From: Enoplolaimus lenunculus
Lineage: Eukaryota; Nematoda; Enoplea; Enoplida; Thoracostomopsidae
Direction: 5' to 3'
NCBI GenBank assembly: GCA_030248215.1
Contig: JASANG010002574.1
Span: 310,001 to 374,000, forward strand
DNA: 64,000 nucleotides
Positions 12,853 to 24,744 of the stretch are shown in pieces. Within the stretch, counting starts at the first letter, position 1. The number at the start of each line of letters is the position of its first letter. The notes below the pieces were generated by a model. That model was not told where the DNA came from and made no database searches. It worked only from the letters and a program-made list of their open reading frames with translations. The translations under genes were made by a program, and so were the position numbers.

Positions 12853-13336
12853 CTAAAAAGTTTTACCCCCGTTTGTAAGCCATTAGACAAACACGCCTTC
12901 TTGACATTATAAATGGTTTTTTTGGCCAATCCTAGCATGTTGTGCAGGCTACGGTCTGGTAGGCCTGACAGCAAGCAGCGCTGTTATCAGTAAAAAAACC
13001 CTCAGGATTCACATGCCGTCAGGCCAGTGGCCAGCTCAACATGTTGCCATGGACCAAAAAGTATTCAGGATTGACATCAAATACAAGCTAAAATAGTATT
13101 GAAACTTTTCTAGGGGCCAAAATTTTTCCTGATCGAAGTCGTCCCATGTCGGTGTCTCTATAGCTACATGACGTCATGAGGCGTAGTTTCCTGTACACAC
13201 ACACCAAAACCGCTATGCTTAATTTAGTCACACGAACTATAAACATCAATCAGTTTAGTTTAGATTTCCCTGTTTAGTAATAGAAAAATATACAAACAAG
13301 TCAAAGATAGCTATGTAGGCATAATCCAGAAATATA

Positions 13337-13442
13337 CTGTAGTGACCCGAATAGAAGGGGGTAATAAGAGAGGGGTCCTCATTTTGAGTCCTATTCAATA
13401 GGAGCCCGTATCCCTAATAAGTTCATATGCGGATAGAGAATA
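13337..13442 (+). mobile_element. Family 3, 3'-truncated copy beside a minisatellite
   Basis: TA then CTGTAGTGACCCGAATAGAA and about 100 bases of family 3. The homology stops where the 108-bp repeat array begins, so the array may have expanded within or replaced the element. Confidence 0.65.
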
Positions 13443-13912
13443 TCGATTGAATTACCTTCACCAATTACCTGATCAATTGAATTACCTTCACCAATTACCT
13501 GATCAATTGAATTACATTCACCAATTAAATTACCTTCACCAATTACTCGACCAACTGAATTACCTCCACCAGTTACCTGATCAATTGAATTACCTTCACC
13601 AATTACCTGATCAATTGAATTACATTCACCAATTAAATTACCTTCACCAATTACTCGACCAACTGAATTACCTCCACCAATTACCTGATCAATAGAATTA
13701 CCTTCACCAATTACCTGATCAATTGAATTACATTCACCAATTAAATTACCTTCACCAATTACTCGACCAACTGAATTACCTTCACCAATTACCTGATCAA
13801 TTGAATTACCTTCACCAATTACCTGATCAATTGAATTACATTCACCAATTAAATTACCTTCACCAATTACTCGACCAACTGAATTACCTTCACCAATTAC
13901 CTGATCAAATTC
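13443..13912 (+). repeat. 108-bp higher-order minisatellite
   Basis: TTGAATTACATTCACCAATT recurs at 13507, 13615, 13723 and 13831, exactly 108 bp apart. Each unit holds about four CACCAATTACCTGATCAA-like subunits. Because 108 is a multiple of 3, a NYLHQLPDQL-type frame stays open; there is no sign of a gene around it. Confidence 0.88.
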
Positions 13913-14449
13913 ATTAATTTTTTAATTGAAATATGGTTGTGTAAAAATTTCGTTTTTGCCCGTTGAAATATTCGTGTTCGCTTGCTGAATATATACGTTT
14001 TACCTATAAACCAATAATTGTTGAGCAAACCTACTTTTGTAAGCATTACAGCGTCTGGTATATTTGCCAATTTCGTAACCAGATTTAGTGGACCTACATG
14101 TGTTGAGCCAAACACGAATTCGTTTACTCATACCCAAAAACCTAATAACCGATATGTGTTAATTATCAAGTATATAATTATTAATTTGCAAGCGTACAAA
14201 TGTTTAAGTAACACAATTGAAAAAGATGTGTCGCATAGGTGATATGGTCGATTTAAAAAAATAATTAACCAAAATCACAGTATATATAATAATTACAGAT
14301 GGCTTTCAAGCAAAAAAGTTCGTCAAAATCCGTCCAATGATTTTTAACGTTCGCTTCTTTACAAAAAGACAGACCACGAATATCGGCAAAAATCTAAAGT
14401 TTCGCTCTGAATCAAAAGATCACCATCACTCAAACCGGTATTAATTCAA

Positions 14450-14600
14450 AACAAACAAACAAATAAACAAACAAACAAACACACAAACAAACAAACAAAC
14501 AAAATAAAAAAAACAAACAAACAAACAAACACACACACAAACAAACAAACAAACAAACAAACAAGGAAACAAACAAACAAATAAACAAACAAACAAACAA
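14450..14600 (+). repeat. (CAAA)n microsatellite
   Basis: Imperfect AAAC/ACAC runs of about 150 bases. The 97-residue antisense frame is Cys/Val/Phe repeat translation. Confidence 0.9.
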
Positions 14601-14610
14601 ATTTTATTTA

Positions 14611-14942
14611 GTACAACCAGGAGTGAATAATAACAATAGTGTGCAACTCTTGGCGTCCCGCATGGTACAAAATGTGCCACCGGGCGTTGCGTTTTTGGCC
14701 GACCCCCTTTGTTTAGAGGGGGGGTTGCTATCACATTAATACCCTTAAATTAAACTATAAGGGAAACATGTTTGACGCCGAATACATAAAGTTCCACGGT
14801 TCGCACCGATTGTACCCCCCTCTAATACAGGGGGTGGGAGCTGGCCAAAAACGCAACGCGTGCCGGGTGCATTCTTTTCTATACAGAATGTGCCCAGTTG
14901 CACACTCTTGTTATATAGCGATTATCCACTCGTGATACAACA
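14611..14942. mobile_element. Family 9 element
   Basis: Inverted arms contain GTGTGCAACTCTTG, TGGTACAAAATGTGCCACC and GCGTTGCGTTTTTGGCC, about 100 bases each. The centre holds TCGCACCGATTGTACCC. It follows directly on a (CAAA)n tract. Confidence 0.7.
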
Positions 14943-14944
14943 AA

Positions 14945-15635
14945 TTTATAATTTTAAACGAGTTTGAAAATTGTATTTTGTACAATTTTTTGTTTAAGTA
15001 AATCACTTTGATTCCGTCATAAAATTAACTATTAACCAGTGTCGCGTAGTCAGGATTTTAATAAATTGCTTTAGACTATAGTATCCAGTAGGAAATCCTA
15101 AAGACAGTAAAAAATAGTACTTTTTTCGGCCTCTTCACAAGTTTCAAAACGAAAAATATCCCAGTATCCTTACCCTTGCATATGACCCCTATATAACCAG
15201 CTAGATTTGGAAATATATCTATTTCAACACTAAAATTCTTTATATTTTACCAATGTCTACCGCTAATTATAAAAACAATAAATTATACTCAGTCTATTCT
15301 TGTTCGATGACGCTAATTTGATTTCTTTTGGACAAACATGGCACGTAGGTTCCATATTCTCGCTTAGGGGCTTCGAAGACGGACCCATCGCCTAACCCAG
15401 TTTTAAGGGGCTGTCATTGCTTTGGTTTTGGACCTGAACAGTATTCGTGCACCAGATCTTTGGATGGCAACCAAGGGTCAGTGGAGAATAGAGCAGATTA
15501 AAAAAACCTCGTGAGCGAAACGAAACAAAATGAAGCGCATTATTTTACATTAAATGGTTTAATTTCGGACACGAAACTTTCGGTTTGGTGGGGTTTATTA
15601 CGAGTGTCGGCAATATTCCACCCTCATATTTCTGA
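14945..15635. other. No gene seen
   Basis: Unique AT-rich sequence without coding or repeat structure I can define. Confidence 0.35.
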
Positions 15636-15639
15636 GCAG

Positions 15640-15960
15640 TGTCCGTTGACATTAAAGACACCGCTGTAAGCTCGCGCTTATAGATGGCTGGAAACCGCAT
15701 GATTTATATCAGATTTTACCACTGCGAAAAGAATCAAGCTAGTTTACTATTATAACTTTGCAGACATTTTCAAACATATCAGATGATGCTCGCAGACAAT
15801 ATTTTGAATATCATATGATACTGCAGTGCAAACAGTAGATGTCACATTACGATAGCAGACAATTCAAATTTTTTGAATCTGATAGCGGATAAACGGTCAG
15901 ACAAAATGTTACCAGCTATAGTCATAGGGACATTAATTTAGGGTGTCTGTTGGCTGGCAA
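15640..15960. repeat. Dispersed repeat with GAATATCATATGATATTC palindromes
   Basis: CATATCAGATGATGCTCGCA, GAATATCATATGATAC. Relatives lie at 31560-32200 (several palindromes, ending GGGACAAAACGTGTCCC) and 47325-47545. Probably an old non-autonomous element. Confidence 0.45.
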
Positions 15961-16484
15961 AAAAAATCGAAGCATGAACAAATTGGTAATCATTTTTGGC
16001 TCTGTAAAGTTCAACTACAATAAATTACTGATAAGTTAACTCATCGACAAAAATCGAATAGATAAATGATGCAGAATTTTTACGCAACATATCACAACAA
16101 GTAGACCTAAAATTAAAAAGACAGAATTCCATTTCCGATTATTGTGCAATCAGAATAAGAATCAGAATCAGAACTCGTTTTGAGTCGGACTTCTAATCGG
16201 AATCGGAATTCCAGTTGCACCAATATATACATATATATACGTTTGGAACTGCGGAGTATATATTGATAATTATATTTAGTTTGTCAAACTTTATGCGAAC
16301 GAAATAATTTGAGCAAAATCAGCTAAACTTCCAGTTTTCCGTTTGGCTTAAAATGAAAATTACAACGTTTGAAAACAAATCAGAAACATCGAACAAGCAA
16401 ATGTTCAGATATTTTTTGCGCAAAATCTAATTTTAACCGTAAAGAAATGTTTCAAAACAGCTGCGTATTGGCTGTTTTGAAAAC

Positions 16485-16690
16485 AAATAAGGGTTGTGCT
16501 ATACTTTTTTGATCTGCGGCGTCGTCCGGCGTCGTCCGTCAACCGTACGGCTCCATCCGTCACCCGTGACGGACCGCGCCGTCCGATTGACGCACAGTTA
16601 TCGACGGCGCCGTACGGGTGACGCACGGTGACGGACGGGCGCCGTACGAGTGATGTACGGTAACGGACGGCGCCGGACGTCAAGTATACT
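16485..16690. mobile_element. Family 10 GC-rich foldback element
   Basis: GGGTTGTGCTATACTTTT left and GGACGTCAAGTATACTAC right enclose CGTCACCCGTGACGG and CCGTACGG repeats, unlike the AT-rich surroundings. The 92-residue frame is an artefact. Confidence 0.7.
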
Positions 16691-17203
16691 ACAGCCGTTG
16701 GTTTAGCTCGCTTTATAGTTTGTTGACAATACAGAATTTTTCATGTTGAACTTTTCGAACTGAACGATTACTATTCGACTCGAGAGTTGAGTACGAAACA
16801 ACACGGGTTACACCCAAATTTTACCTTTGTACTGGTTCTAAGTTGGGACTTATCCTTAATCAGCTCCCATATATTTTTAATATTGAAATAACCTCGACAA
16901 CCAAATGAGCAAGAACCCAGACGTAATTTTAGTATTAATGGTCATAAACGTCTCACAATAAAAGTTATGTTATTGACGCTCGACCATAGTCAGACCCAAT
17001 AAAGGGGGGTGGGTGAGGTACGAGCCCCCCTCGATTTTGAACAGTGGGATGGCACGTGTTCCTGTACGCTCCCGATTCCTGCGCCTTATATTTATGAACA
17101 AATCCAATTAGTAAATAATTTTTGGACACTTTTTGTACGGGAAAACTTTTCAGTTGATTTTTTGTTGTGAATAGCAGCTGTATTATTGGTGTATAAACAA
17201 ATT

Positions 17204-17446
17204 GGTCCATGTTACTTTTAGGGGCGTCCATGTTTCTGGCGGATCTATAAATGTGTAGGTTTAGGTTTTAGATTACATTTTTTTGCTTAGACTTAGTCTT
17301 AGGCTTAGGTTTAGGAATACGCTTTTGCAACGCTTAGGCTTAGGCTTAGGCTGCTTTTAGGCTTAAGAACACAATGTTGCAACGCTTAGACTTAGGCTTA
17401 GGAATACGCTTAATCTACTGTTACTGCCCTAAAAGTAACATTGGTC
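17204..17446. mobile_element. Family 1, TTACTTTTAGGGGCG subtype
   Basis: GGTCCATGTTACTTTTAGG at the left, its inverse at the right, and three TTAGGC blocks separated by GCAACGCTTAG. Flanks AACAAATT and AACAAATA match at 7 of 8. Confidence 0.8.
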
Positions 17447-17766
17447 AACAAATAAATGTCGACTTTCTACTTTTCAATCAAAATAGCGACGTTTTTAAGC
17501 GTTTTAAAATTGAATGTCTTTAGCATGTAATAGAGACACTTTTTTAGTTTACATTCTACAACCGAATGATTCCTGAAAGCGTCCATAATTTGAATGGACA
17601 CTAACCAGGATGGGGAGTCCGTCGATTTCGAAACCTGCGAACTAAAGCGGTTCTGATACTCGAAGGCAAAAAGTACAATTAAACATTAATTCATTAGAAA
17701 TTTTAGCTGATGTAATAATGAAGCGATTGAACACTCAACCGACGTTCAGATGGCATTAATCATTTT

Positions 17767-17929
17767 GGTCAATGTAAACAGTAGGGGCGGAACAGTATTT
17801 TAAGCATATTCCCCACCCTAAGCCTAAGCCTAAGCCTAAAAGCCAAGCAAACAAAATTAGTCTAAAGCTTAAGCTTACTCTATTGCAGTCCAACAGAAAA
17901 ACGTTCCGCCCCTGATCTTTACTTGGGCC
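17767..17929. mobile_element. Family 1 element, perfect 8-bp duplication
   Basis: Flanked on both sides by ATCATTTT (17759-17766 and 17930-17937). Ends GGTCAATGTAAA...GGGGCGGAACAG. It lies in the intron just after the exon at 17955-18404. Confidence 0.88.
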
Positions 17930-17954
17930 ATCATTTTCAACAACGCCTTTGTAC

Positions 17955-18404
17955 CTGAATTGTGCCACGCCTTTGAGACGACGGAATCATCACCGTGGAC
18001 GGATTTGATTTTTGAAAATGAACACCAGCGAAGCCACCACCACCACCGCTGCCGCTACAACGCGCTGCCGGTATCAGTCGATACAGATCTGGTGAACATC
18101 TGACTGGCGATCCGACTGGAGTCGCTCGCGACACTTTTGGCGAATCGCAAATTTGGTGGCTGTTGTTGCCATCGTTGTTGTCCAGTTGTGGTCGAGTGGT
18201 GCAAAGGTTTGGACGAAGATGTTTCAACGATGATATTCGATTGAATTGTAAACGATTCGGCGAATTTTGAGTTGCGTTCGAATGAAGCTGTTGTGGTGCG
18301 TTTGAGGAACGCTTGTCGGAGTTGAAATGACGCGTTGAAATTTCGAAGGTGACGAGCTCGGAGTTCACTGGATCGACAACTGACTGTTGAACGTTTGACG
18401 GCAT
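17955..18404 (-). CDS. First coding exon, unrecognised Ser/Asn/Gln-rich protein
   Basis: An open 450-base exon on the minus strand starts at ATG 18404-18402 and runs 150 codons to a splice donor, where ATTCAG is followed by GTACAA at 17954, in phase 0. It begins MPSNVQQSVVDPVNSE, is rich in Ser, Asn, Gln and Pro, has a Gly run near residues 120-125 (GSGGGGGF), and ends near STVMIPSSQRRGTIQ. RRGTIQ looks like a basophilic kinase site; that reading is inference. GC content is clearly above the flanks and there is no stop, which argues for real coding. There is no hydrophobic segment and I recognise no domain, so it is probably a disordered N terminus. A family-1 element sits in the intron just downstream (17767-17929) with a perfect 8-bp duplication. 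I could not locate the following exons. The start is chosen because ATG is first in frame and the TTG two codons upstream is not a usual animal start. Confidence 0.6.
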
Positions 18405-18562
18405 TGGCAATCGCGAGTCGTTTGTGTGTTGCTATTGTTGCAGTTGTGATCGTTGTAAGCTTCCGTTCTTAAACATTAATACAACTCTCATACAGAAAAT
18501 ATAAGTAACAGCAAATAGCGAACAATCAGAGTAAAACCGAAAAATAAAATTAATTGTATGCA

Positions 18563-18772
18563 CACAGCAAAAAATAGTGAGTCAAATTGACTTTCTCCGA
18601 AATAGGCTCTACGGGACTACACAAATTGAGTCAAAATTCGAATCCGGCAGAGTCAAATTCGATTCACTGAGTCGCATGTTCGACTCTGGCGGAGTCGAAT
18701 TTGACTCAGTTTATGCAGTCCCGTAGAGCCTATTTCGGAGAGAGTCAATTTGACTCACCATTTTTTGCAGTG
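18563..18772. mobile_element. Family 5 foldback element
   Basis: It is nearly a complete 210-bp palindrome with arms of about 75 bases containing CCGAAATAGGCTCTACGG. The ends are CACAGCAAAAAATAG and CATTTTTTGCAGTG. The flanking dinucleotide is CA on both sides here rather than TA. It sits 5' of the exon at 18404. Confidence 0.8.
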
Positions 18773-18822
18773 CAATAGTCACCATTACACCGCTGGTGCA
18801 GTAGTTGAACCTTGGTTTGTCC

Positions 18823-18976
18823 GGCCCATGTAAAGATCAAGGACGGAGAGTTTTTCTGTAGGACTGAAAAGCTTAAACTTTAAACTAATTTTTTGCTTGG
18901 CTTAGGCTTGCGCTTAGGCTTACGCTTAGGAGTATGCCTACAATATACTGGTCCGCTCCTGTTCTTTACATTGGCC
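18823..18976. mobile_element. Family 1 element, perfect 8-bp duplication
   Basis: GTTTGTCC is repeated at 18815-18822 and 18977-18984. Ends GGCCCATGTAAAGATCAAGG and CTGTTCTTTACATTGGCC define the family's 8-base GGCCNATG terminus. Confidence 0.88.
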
Positions 18977-19429
18977 GTTTGTCCTATCGGCAACTTTTCA
19001 TTTGAATGAAAATTTCCAGTAGTCACCATTTTATAGTTTACCGAGATTGCGAAAATCAGATATCTTTTAGGCATAATAAAATTCGGGCCTAAATACTTTT
19101 GAGTTGCCATACAGATCATCGAATATTTTCATCAGTTCAACCAAGAGCCGATAATGACTGTTTACACAAGAGTGTGGTTTACAGCTTGCGAGTTAAAATC
19201 AACTCATTGGCATTTGCAGTGAGCTGGAATTTGTTGTTTTCTTAAAATATGCGCACTCTTTAATGTAAGAGCGTTAGTTCCGTTTTTCGCATGCTAGCAT
19301 GATCAGTTTGGCGGGGGAGGGGGTCAAGATTATGTACACAACAAACAAACCAGGAAACAAAATGATAATGAGGTCAAGAATATGAGCGAGACCATTTTGC
19401 ATCATAACATTTATATTTGCATCTTCAAT

Positions 19430-19910
19430 TTCGTGGTTTCAACCACTGCCCCCGCTCACCAAATAAGGGGGGTCGGCCAAAAACGTAACGCGCGTTGGGT
19501 ACATTTTTTCTACACAGACTGTATCCAGTTGCACACTCTTGTTTTATAAAGAGCATTTTATATGGTCCTCTTGGTTGTATCCAAGAGTGGATGATCACTC
19601 TATCAAGAGTGTGCAACTACCGAAATTTGTTCGGTACAAAATGTACCGCCGGGCGTTGCATTTTTGGCCGACCCCCTGCCTTATTTAGAGGGGGGGGGTA
19701 GTTGGCATGGTTTTAAACTTATAAACCACGTTAGTTTTCAAGTGCAACATTTCATCGTGTAAAATTGAAAAATTGTCAAACTTGACGCCCTTTAATAAAC
19801 TGAGGATAGGCCAAAAACGCAACGCACGCTGAGTACATTATTTTCTATACAGACTATATCCAGTTGCACACTCTTGTTTATAAACAGCATTATCTGCTGC
19901 ACTTGGTTGT
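19430..19910. mobile_element. Family 9, one right half plus a second near-complete copy
   Basis: The order is right half (19465-19560), left half (19590-19695) and right half (19800-19905). This is a tandem pair with the first copy's left half missing. Confidence 0.6.
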
Positions 19911-19914
19911 GCCA

Positions 19915-20955
19915 AGTCATTTTTTTTGCTTCCGACTCCAGTTTTTATAAATACTTCCTGCTAATTTGAACGGCAACGCGAGAATGACAAATCATTTTTG
20001 CAATAAAAATTTTCCATACAACTGATTTATAAACAACTTTAAAATACTATGCTCATATTCTCAAATGTGTATATCAGCTATCGCGAATTGGTAATAAACC
20101 GTGTTGAACTGATTCATCTTATGTCTTGGAATCTAAGGCATTTTTTGCATTCACTTAACCCTGCGGTGACGTGCAATTTTATTTATGAAGCTTTAGTTGA
20201 TGGCTTGTTTTAGATTCTATTACTAACTGACAATAGGTGCTATTAATAGCTGAGAATATAGTTTTCCCCGGTTATTAATATTACCTCATCCAAGTTGTTT
20301 TCAGCGTAAATATCTATTCAATCTGTATCCGTTCTCGTTATCTTCACAAAGGTGTACATCAACTGATACGCAATGCAACAACGCAAAACGACATTACAGT
20401 GGACTATTAATAGCAATTTAATAAAACTAGTCAACGTGGATATATATATTCTGTCTCTTCTTTACAACAATCATTACAACAGGTGGAATGCTGCCCAAAA
20501 TACGTATGTGAGGCGTTCCAGTTTTAAAGATGTTTCAAATATTTTCCAAAAAAACAAAGTTGTAGGAATAATTTCATACTCAACACAGCAATTAGAAACA
20601 ATAGATTTGAAGACACAATTTTATGCCAGTTCGGAACTGACTATTGCATCAAAACGTCGAATACTGTTGCAAACAAAATAGCTTCGTAATTAAGCTAAAC
20701 TTTAATCATAAATTTATTTAAATTATTTAGTCCGCTGACGTCTAGCAGGTGGGACTTGGGCTGGTTAAATTTCTACGCCAAACTCGTTTGGGGGGGGGAG
20801 ATTTTTGCTGTTGACAGCATAAGTAAATAATCGCATTTTGGTGGAGTAATGAGAACAATTATCACACCCAAGCTTGCGTGACAGTGGCATCAGTGGCGGA
20901 TAAAGGATCTCAAAATGGGGGGGGGGCAAAATTTCACAGGTAAACATATTTTTGA
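19915..20955. other. No supported gene
   Basis: It contains a 102-codon plus-strand frame (20373-20681) without splice sites or a motif. Otherwise AT-rich unique DNA. Confidence 0.3.
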
Positions 20956-20961
20956 CCCATA

Positions 20962-21120
20962 CTGTAGTGATCCCAATAAGAGGGGGTTCCCATTTTGAGT
21001 CCCAATTAATACGAGTCCGTATCCCTAATAAGAATCCGTAAGTGGGTAGAGTCCTTAAACCCTTGTTAGAGTCCATAAATGTCTATTATCCCTAATTGTA
21101 GCGCATAAATGACTCCAGGG
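20962..21120 (+). mobile_element. Family 3 5' half
   Basis: TA (20960-20961), CTGTAGTGATCCCAATAAGA, TTTTGAGTCCCAATTAATA and downstream to GACTCCAGGGCCAAG. It is then lost. Confidence 0.65.
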
Positions 21121-21455
21121 CCAAGAAACTTTTAAACCGTGCTTACTATTGTGTATAAAACAGAGAAATAAACAGCGTAGAACCGCAATTGACACTATAT
21201 AATTTTTATCGTGATGCTGTTGTGGGAGGCCACGGCCGGGGTGCCCCCTGTGTATCCGCCATTGAGCAGCACTTCAAATATTGCAATCATTTAAACGTTG
21301 CGTTTTTCATTGAACCACATGCGAAGTTCATTACAAAGAACGGACCTTTAAAATTTGGTACCAGTCAAAGTCTACGATATCATCACGGCACTAAATTATT
21401 CAAAAATTACGTCATTCGCACCGCAAACATGACGTCAAAATAGCTTAAAATGTGT

Positions 21456-21640
21456 AGCCAATGTATAGAACAGTGTCGTAACAGTAGCATAAACACATTC
21501 CTTAAGGTAAACTGAAACGTAAAGAATAAGCTTTTATTCCTAAGCCTAAGCCTAGGCAAAAAATTAATAGTGTAAAGCTTAAACGTACTCTATTACAGTT
21601 TCACGGCTAAACGGTCTACCCCGTGACCTTTACATTGGCA
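21456..21640. mobile_element. Family 1 element
   Basis: AGCCAATGTATAGAACAG and CTTTACATTGGCA ends: the two ends come from different TIR subtypes. Flanks AAATGTGT and AAAGGGGT match at 6 of 8. Confidence 0.65.
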
Positions 21641-21857
21641 AAAGGGGTTAAATTGAAGTTTAATCCTAAGTATTAGCTTAGTTTAAATACTAAGTTTAAG
21701 AAATTTCTAAAAAACACTAAAAACATCATTTTTTTGTTTTAAAATGCAAATTTGAAACAAAATTTTCTCACTCGCTACACTGCTTACAAGAAATGTTCAA
21801 ATGAAATCATTCTCCCGTTGAATAAATCCAGATGTCGCTTTGTACAACGTTTCGAGT

Positions 21858-22252
21858 TCGCATTTTGAGTCCCAAATCGATAGGAGTCCGTGTCGTTAAT
21901 AAAAGTCCGTTAGCGGTAAAAGTCCTTGAACCCTGATTAGAGTCCATAATTGTCAATTATCGCTAATTGTAGTGCATAAATGACTGCAGGACCAAATAAA
22001 GTTGAGTATGAATCTTTAAAGCTAAGCTTTCCAAGTACATTCCCAAGTATAACCTTGCATTATCGCTCAAGCTCTTGATACCACACAAAAAACGTTTACT
22101 TCAACGGATACATGCAATACCAGATATAGCAATATCGAACGGCATCGGAGGGTGGGATAAAAATAAATAACAGTCCGTAATCGAATAGCAGGATGGTTCC
22201 CTCTGGAGCTGCCAAATAAATATCAGTTCCAATATTATTCGGGTCACTACAG
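21858..22252 (+). mobile_element. Family 3 element lacking its first bases
   Basis: It starts at CATTTTGAGTCCCAAATCG and continues to the intact end TATTCGGGTCACTACAG, then TA (22253-22254). Confidence 0.7.
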
Positions 22253-22544
22253 TACAGGTCAAAATCTAAATCACATTAATGTTTTAAATGATTACTCATG
22301 TTAACGATAATTTTAAGCTTAAAATTATCACCCCGGCATTGTAATATTACAGATATTGCGACGAATCCCCCTTATTCACTATACCGCTGTGTATGGTCAG
22401 TTTGCTGTCAATAAAACGCAGGGTAATAAATCTTTTAACTTATTGCAATTGCACAACGGTTTTGACGGTAATATGCAAACACAATCCTTTGAGAGTTGCC
22501 AGCTAAAATTGTGGGGCGCTTTTATGTTCTGTTGAACAAAGTTT

Positions 22545-23172
22545 CTAAATCAGGGTCCATATTATCAAATGTGTATAACAACTATATTATCATGTTTAGT
22601 GATCGGTTTTCAAACTCACTAACTATTGCAGTTGTTGAAGTTGTAAAATTTATACAGAAGTGTAAATCATGTGCAAAAAATGTGCTGAATTTTGAGCGTC
22701 AGTATTCACTGGTTCGAATGTTATAAGACCTATCACCAACTGGTGATAGGTGCTGCTGTAGTGACCCGAATAAGAGGGAGGCTGATATTTATTTGGCCTC
22801 TCCAGCGGGATCCCACTTGAGATTCGGTTACGGACTGTTATTTATTTCTAAACCGCCCTGTGCCACCCTTCGTTACTCATAATTATATTTGTCTTGTGTC
22901 AATAGCTTGAGCGTACTTAGGAATGTACTTGCAAAATGTAAGTACGCTTTAAAGTTTCGAACCTAAATTATTTGGTCCTGGAGTTCTTTATCCACTTCAA
23001 TTAAGGATAATTGACACATATGGGGACTAATTAGGGTTTAGAGACTGTATCCGCTTACGGACTCTTATTATGAGATACGAACTGCTATTGATTGGGACTC
23101 AAAATGGAGACTCCATCTTATCACCCCCTCTTATTCGGATTACCACAGTACACACCTTTGAGCATACGAGTC
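22545..23172. mobile_element. Family 2 element split by a family 3 insertion
   Basis: Left part 22545-22755 ends CACCAACTGGTGATAGGTGC. After the insertion (22756-23148) the family-2 tail resumes as TACACACCTTTGAGCATACG. Intact copies read GCTATACACATTTGAG at this point. Confidence 0.8.
22756..23148 (-). mobile_element. Family 3 element nested in family 2
   Basis: CTGTAGTGACCCGAATAAGA and inverse ends, 393 bp, followed by TA. Internally it runs opposite to the copies at 21858 and 34225 (TTTGAGTCCCAAT read in reverse). No ORF. Confidence 0.82.
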
Positions 23173-23494
23173 CTGCATCTCAGATTGCCGTATACACATT
23201 TGTGAAATAAAAAACCCAAAGACGCGTTGGATAAAGATAGTAATTGAAAATTTTTTCCAATTAATGTAAAACGTTTAATCTGTTTCTGTTGAAAATCTTC
23301 AAATTTCAAACAAAAAACAATTTCTACCGAAGCGTATTAAATATGTACGCATAAGAACCTATCATATGGAATACGAATTTTTCTGGAGGCAGAAATAGAA
23401 AGTTTTGAAGTTTTAAATATATGCCGTGCCGTTGGCGCATTACCAAGAAACTCGTCAACCTATGTGCCCTAAAATCATCGAAAAATCTTTTTAA

Positions 23495-23495
23495 G

Positions 23496-23580
<85 letters not shown>

Positions 23581-23590
23581 TATATTGTTT
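23495..23590. repeat. (AT)n microsatellite
   Basis: About 95 bases of near-pure AT dinucleotides. Confidence 0.92.
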
Positions 23591-24048
23591 TTTCTACTGT
23601 TGTTTGTGTTTTAAGGCTTTGGAGAGCGTTCAAATTGAAATTTGACGTGACAACATTGCGAAGAAACTTTTAAGCCTTCTGGCAAATAATATCTGTCAAC
23701 TTAATAACATATTAAATACCTAAGAAATTTATATACGGGCTTAAAATTTCAGTTTTGTCTAAACTAATCACGCCAAGCAATCTTTAATATTGCTAAATTT
23801 GATTATACGGACGGTGAATTTTCAAATTTAGTTTCATAGATTAGTTAAAATTATTTACAATATGCGGACGTGGATACACATAGGCTGATTTAAGGGGGGA
23901 GGGGCGCCAGCCAGCCATAGTCCCCTAATTTCGATGAAACCCAAAGCGCAATTTGGTGGAGTTTTCCCGTAGGTTTTGCCACAAAGTCTAGGACGACGCC
24001 GATAATCGATAGTCAGACTTATTGCGATAGGCAAACGTTTCATGTTAC

Positions 24049-24292
24049 CGCCAATGTAAAGAACAGGGGCGGAACAGTATTATAAGCATATTCCTAAGCC
24101 TAAGCCTACGCGTAAGAATGAGCATACTTCTAAGCCTAAGCCTAAGCCTAAGCCTAAGCCTAAGCCTAAGCATAAGCCTAAGCCTAAGCCTAAACCTAAG
24201 CCTAAACAAAGCAAAAAAATTAGTCTAAAGCTTAAGCTTACCCTATTGCAGTCCCATAGAACAACGTTCCGCCCCTGATCTTTACATGGGCC
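24049..24292. mobile_element. Family 1 element with the longest TTAGGC array
   Basis: On the minus strand about twelve nearly uninterrupted TTAGGC units occupy 24131-24205. Flanks CATGTTAC and GATGTTAC match at 7 of 8. Confidence 0.83.
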
Positions 24293-24744
24293 GATGTTAC
24301 TACTCCTGACTTATGCCAGTACATGCGTACATGTATAACCTCGGTTACTTCCCATACACTTAAACATCATGCACCACAGTTGATTCCGGACGAAATGTTT
24401 TCGGAAGGACCGGGCCGTGTGGCCAGCACATATCAGCTGGACCGGCTCCGGGCCCGGCCGGCCGACGTCTCGGAATTGATTCCGGCCGAAATGTCGGAAC
24501 CGCCGTCTCTAGTTGGACCGGATCCGGGGCCGGCCTGCCGACGTATCGCGGATTAATATTCAGTTGATTCCGTGCGGCTGTTGCAATTAAAATGTAATAA
24601 AAACAAACGTTTTCGTATGCTGTAAAGTTGAACAATAAAAAAGAATAAACGTTAAACTGCAGGAAATGCGACAAACTTGCAATTGTTATACTGACAATTG
24701 GACGACGTTTGGATTTAGCTTTAACCTTTTATCCTAACACACTC

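Noticed and set aside
13443-13912. CRISPR-like regular repeats
   Set aside because: There are no unique spacers. It is a pure tandem higher-order array in animal DNA.
20373-20681. 102-codon plus frame
   Set aside because: AT-rich composition, no splice context or homology I recognise. Consistent with chance.
24049-24292. Interstitial telomere or chromosome fusion point (TTAGGC run)
   Set aside because: The run is bounded by family-1 TIRs and an 8-bp target duplication, so it arrived by transposition.
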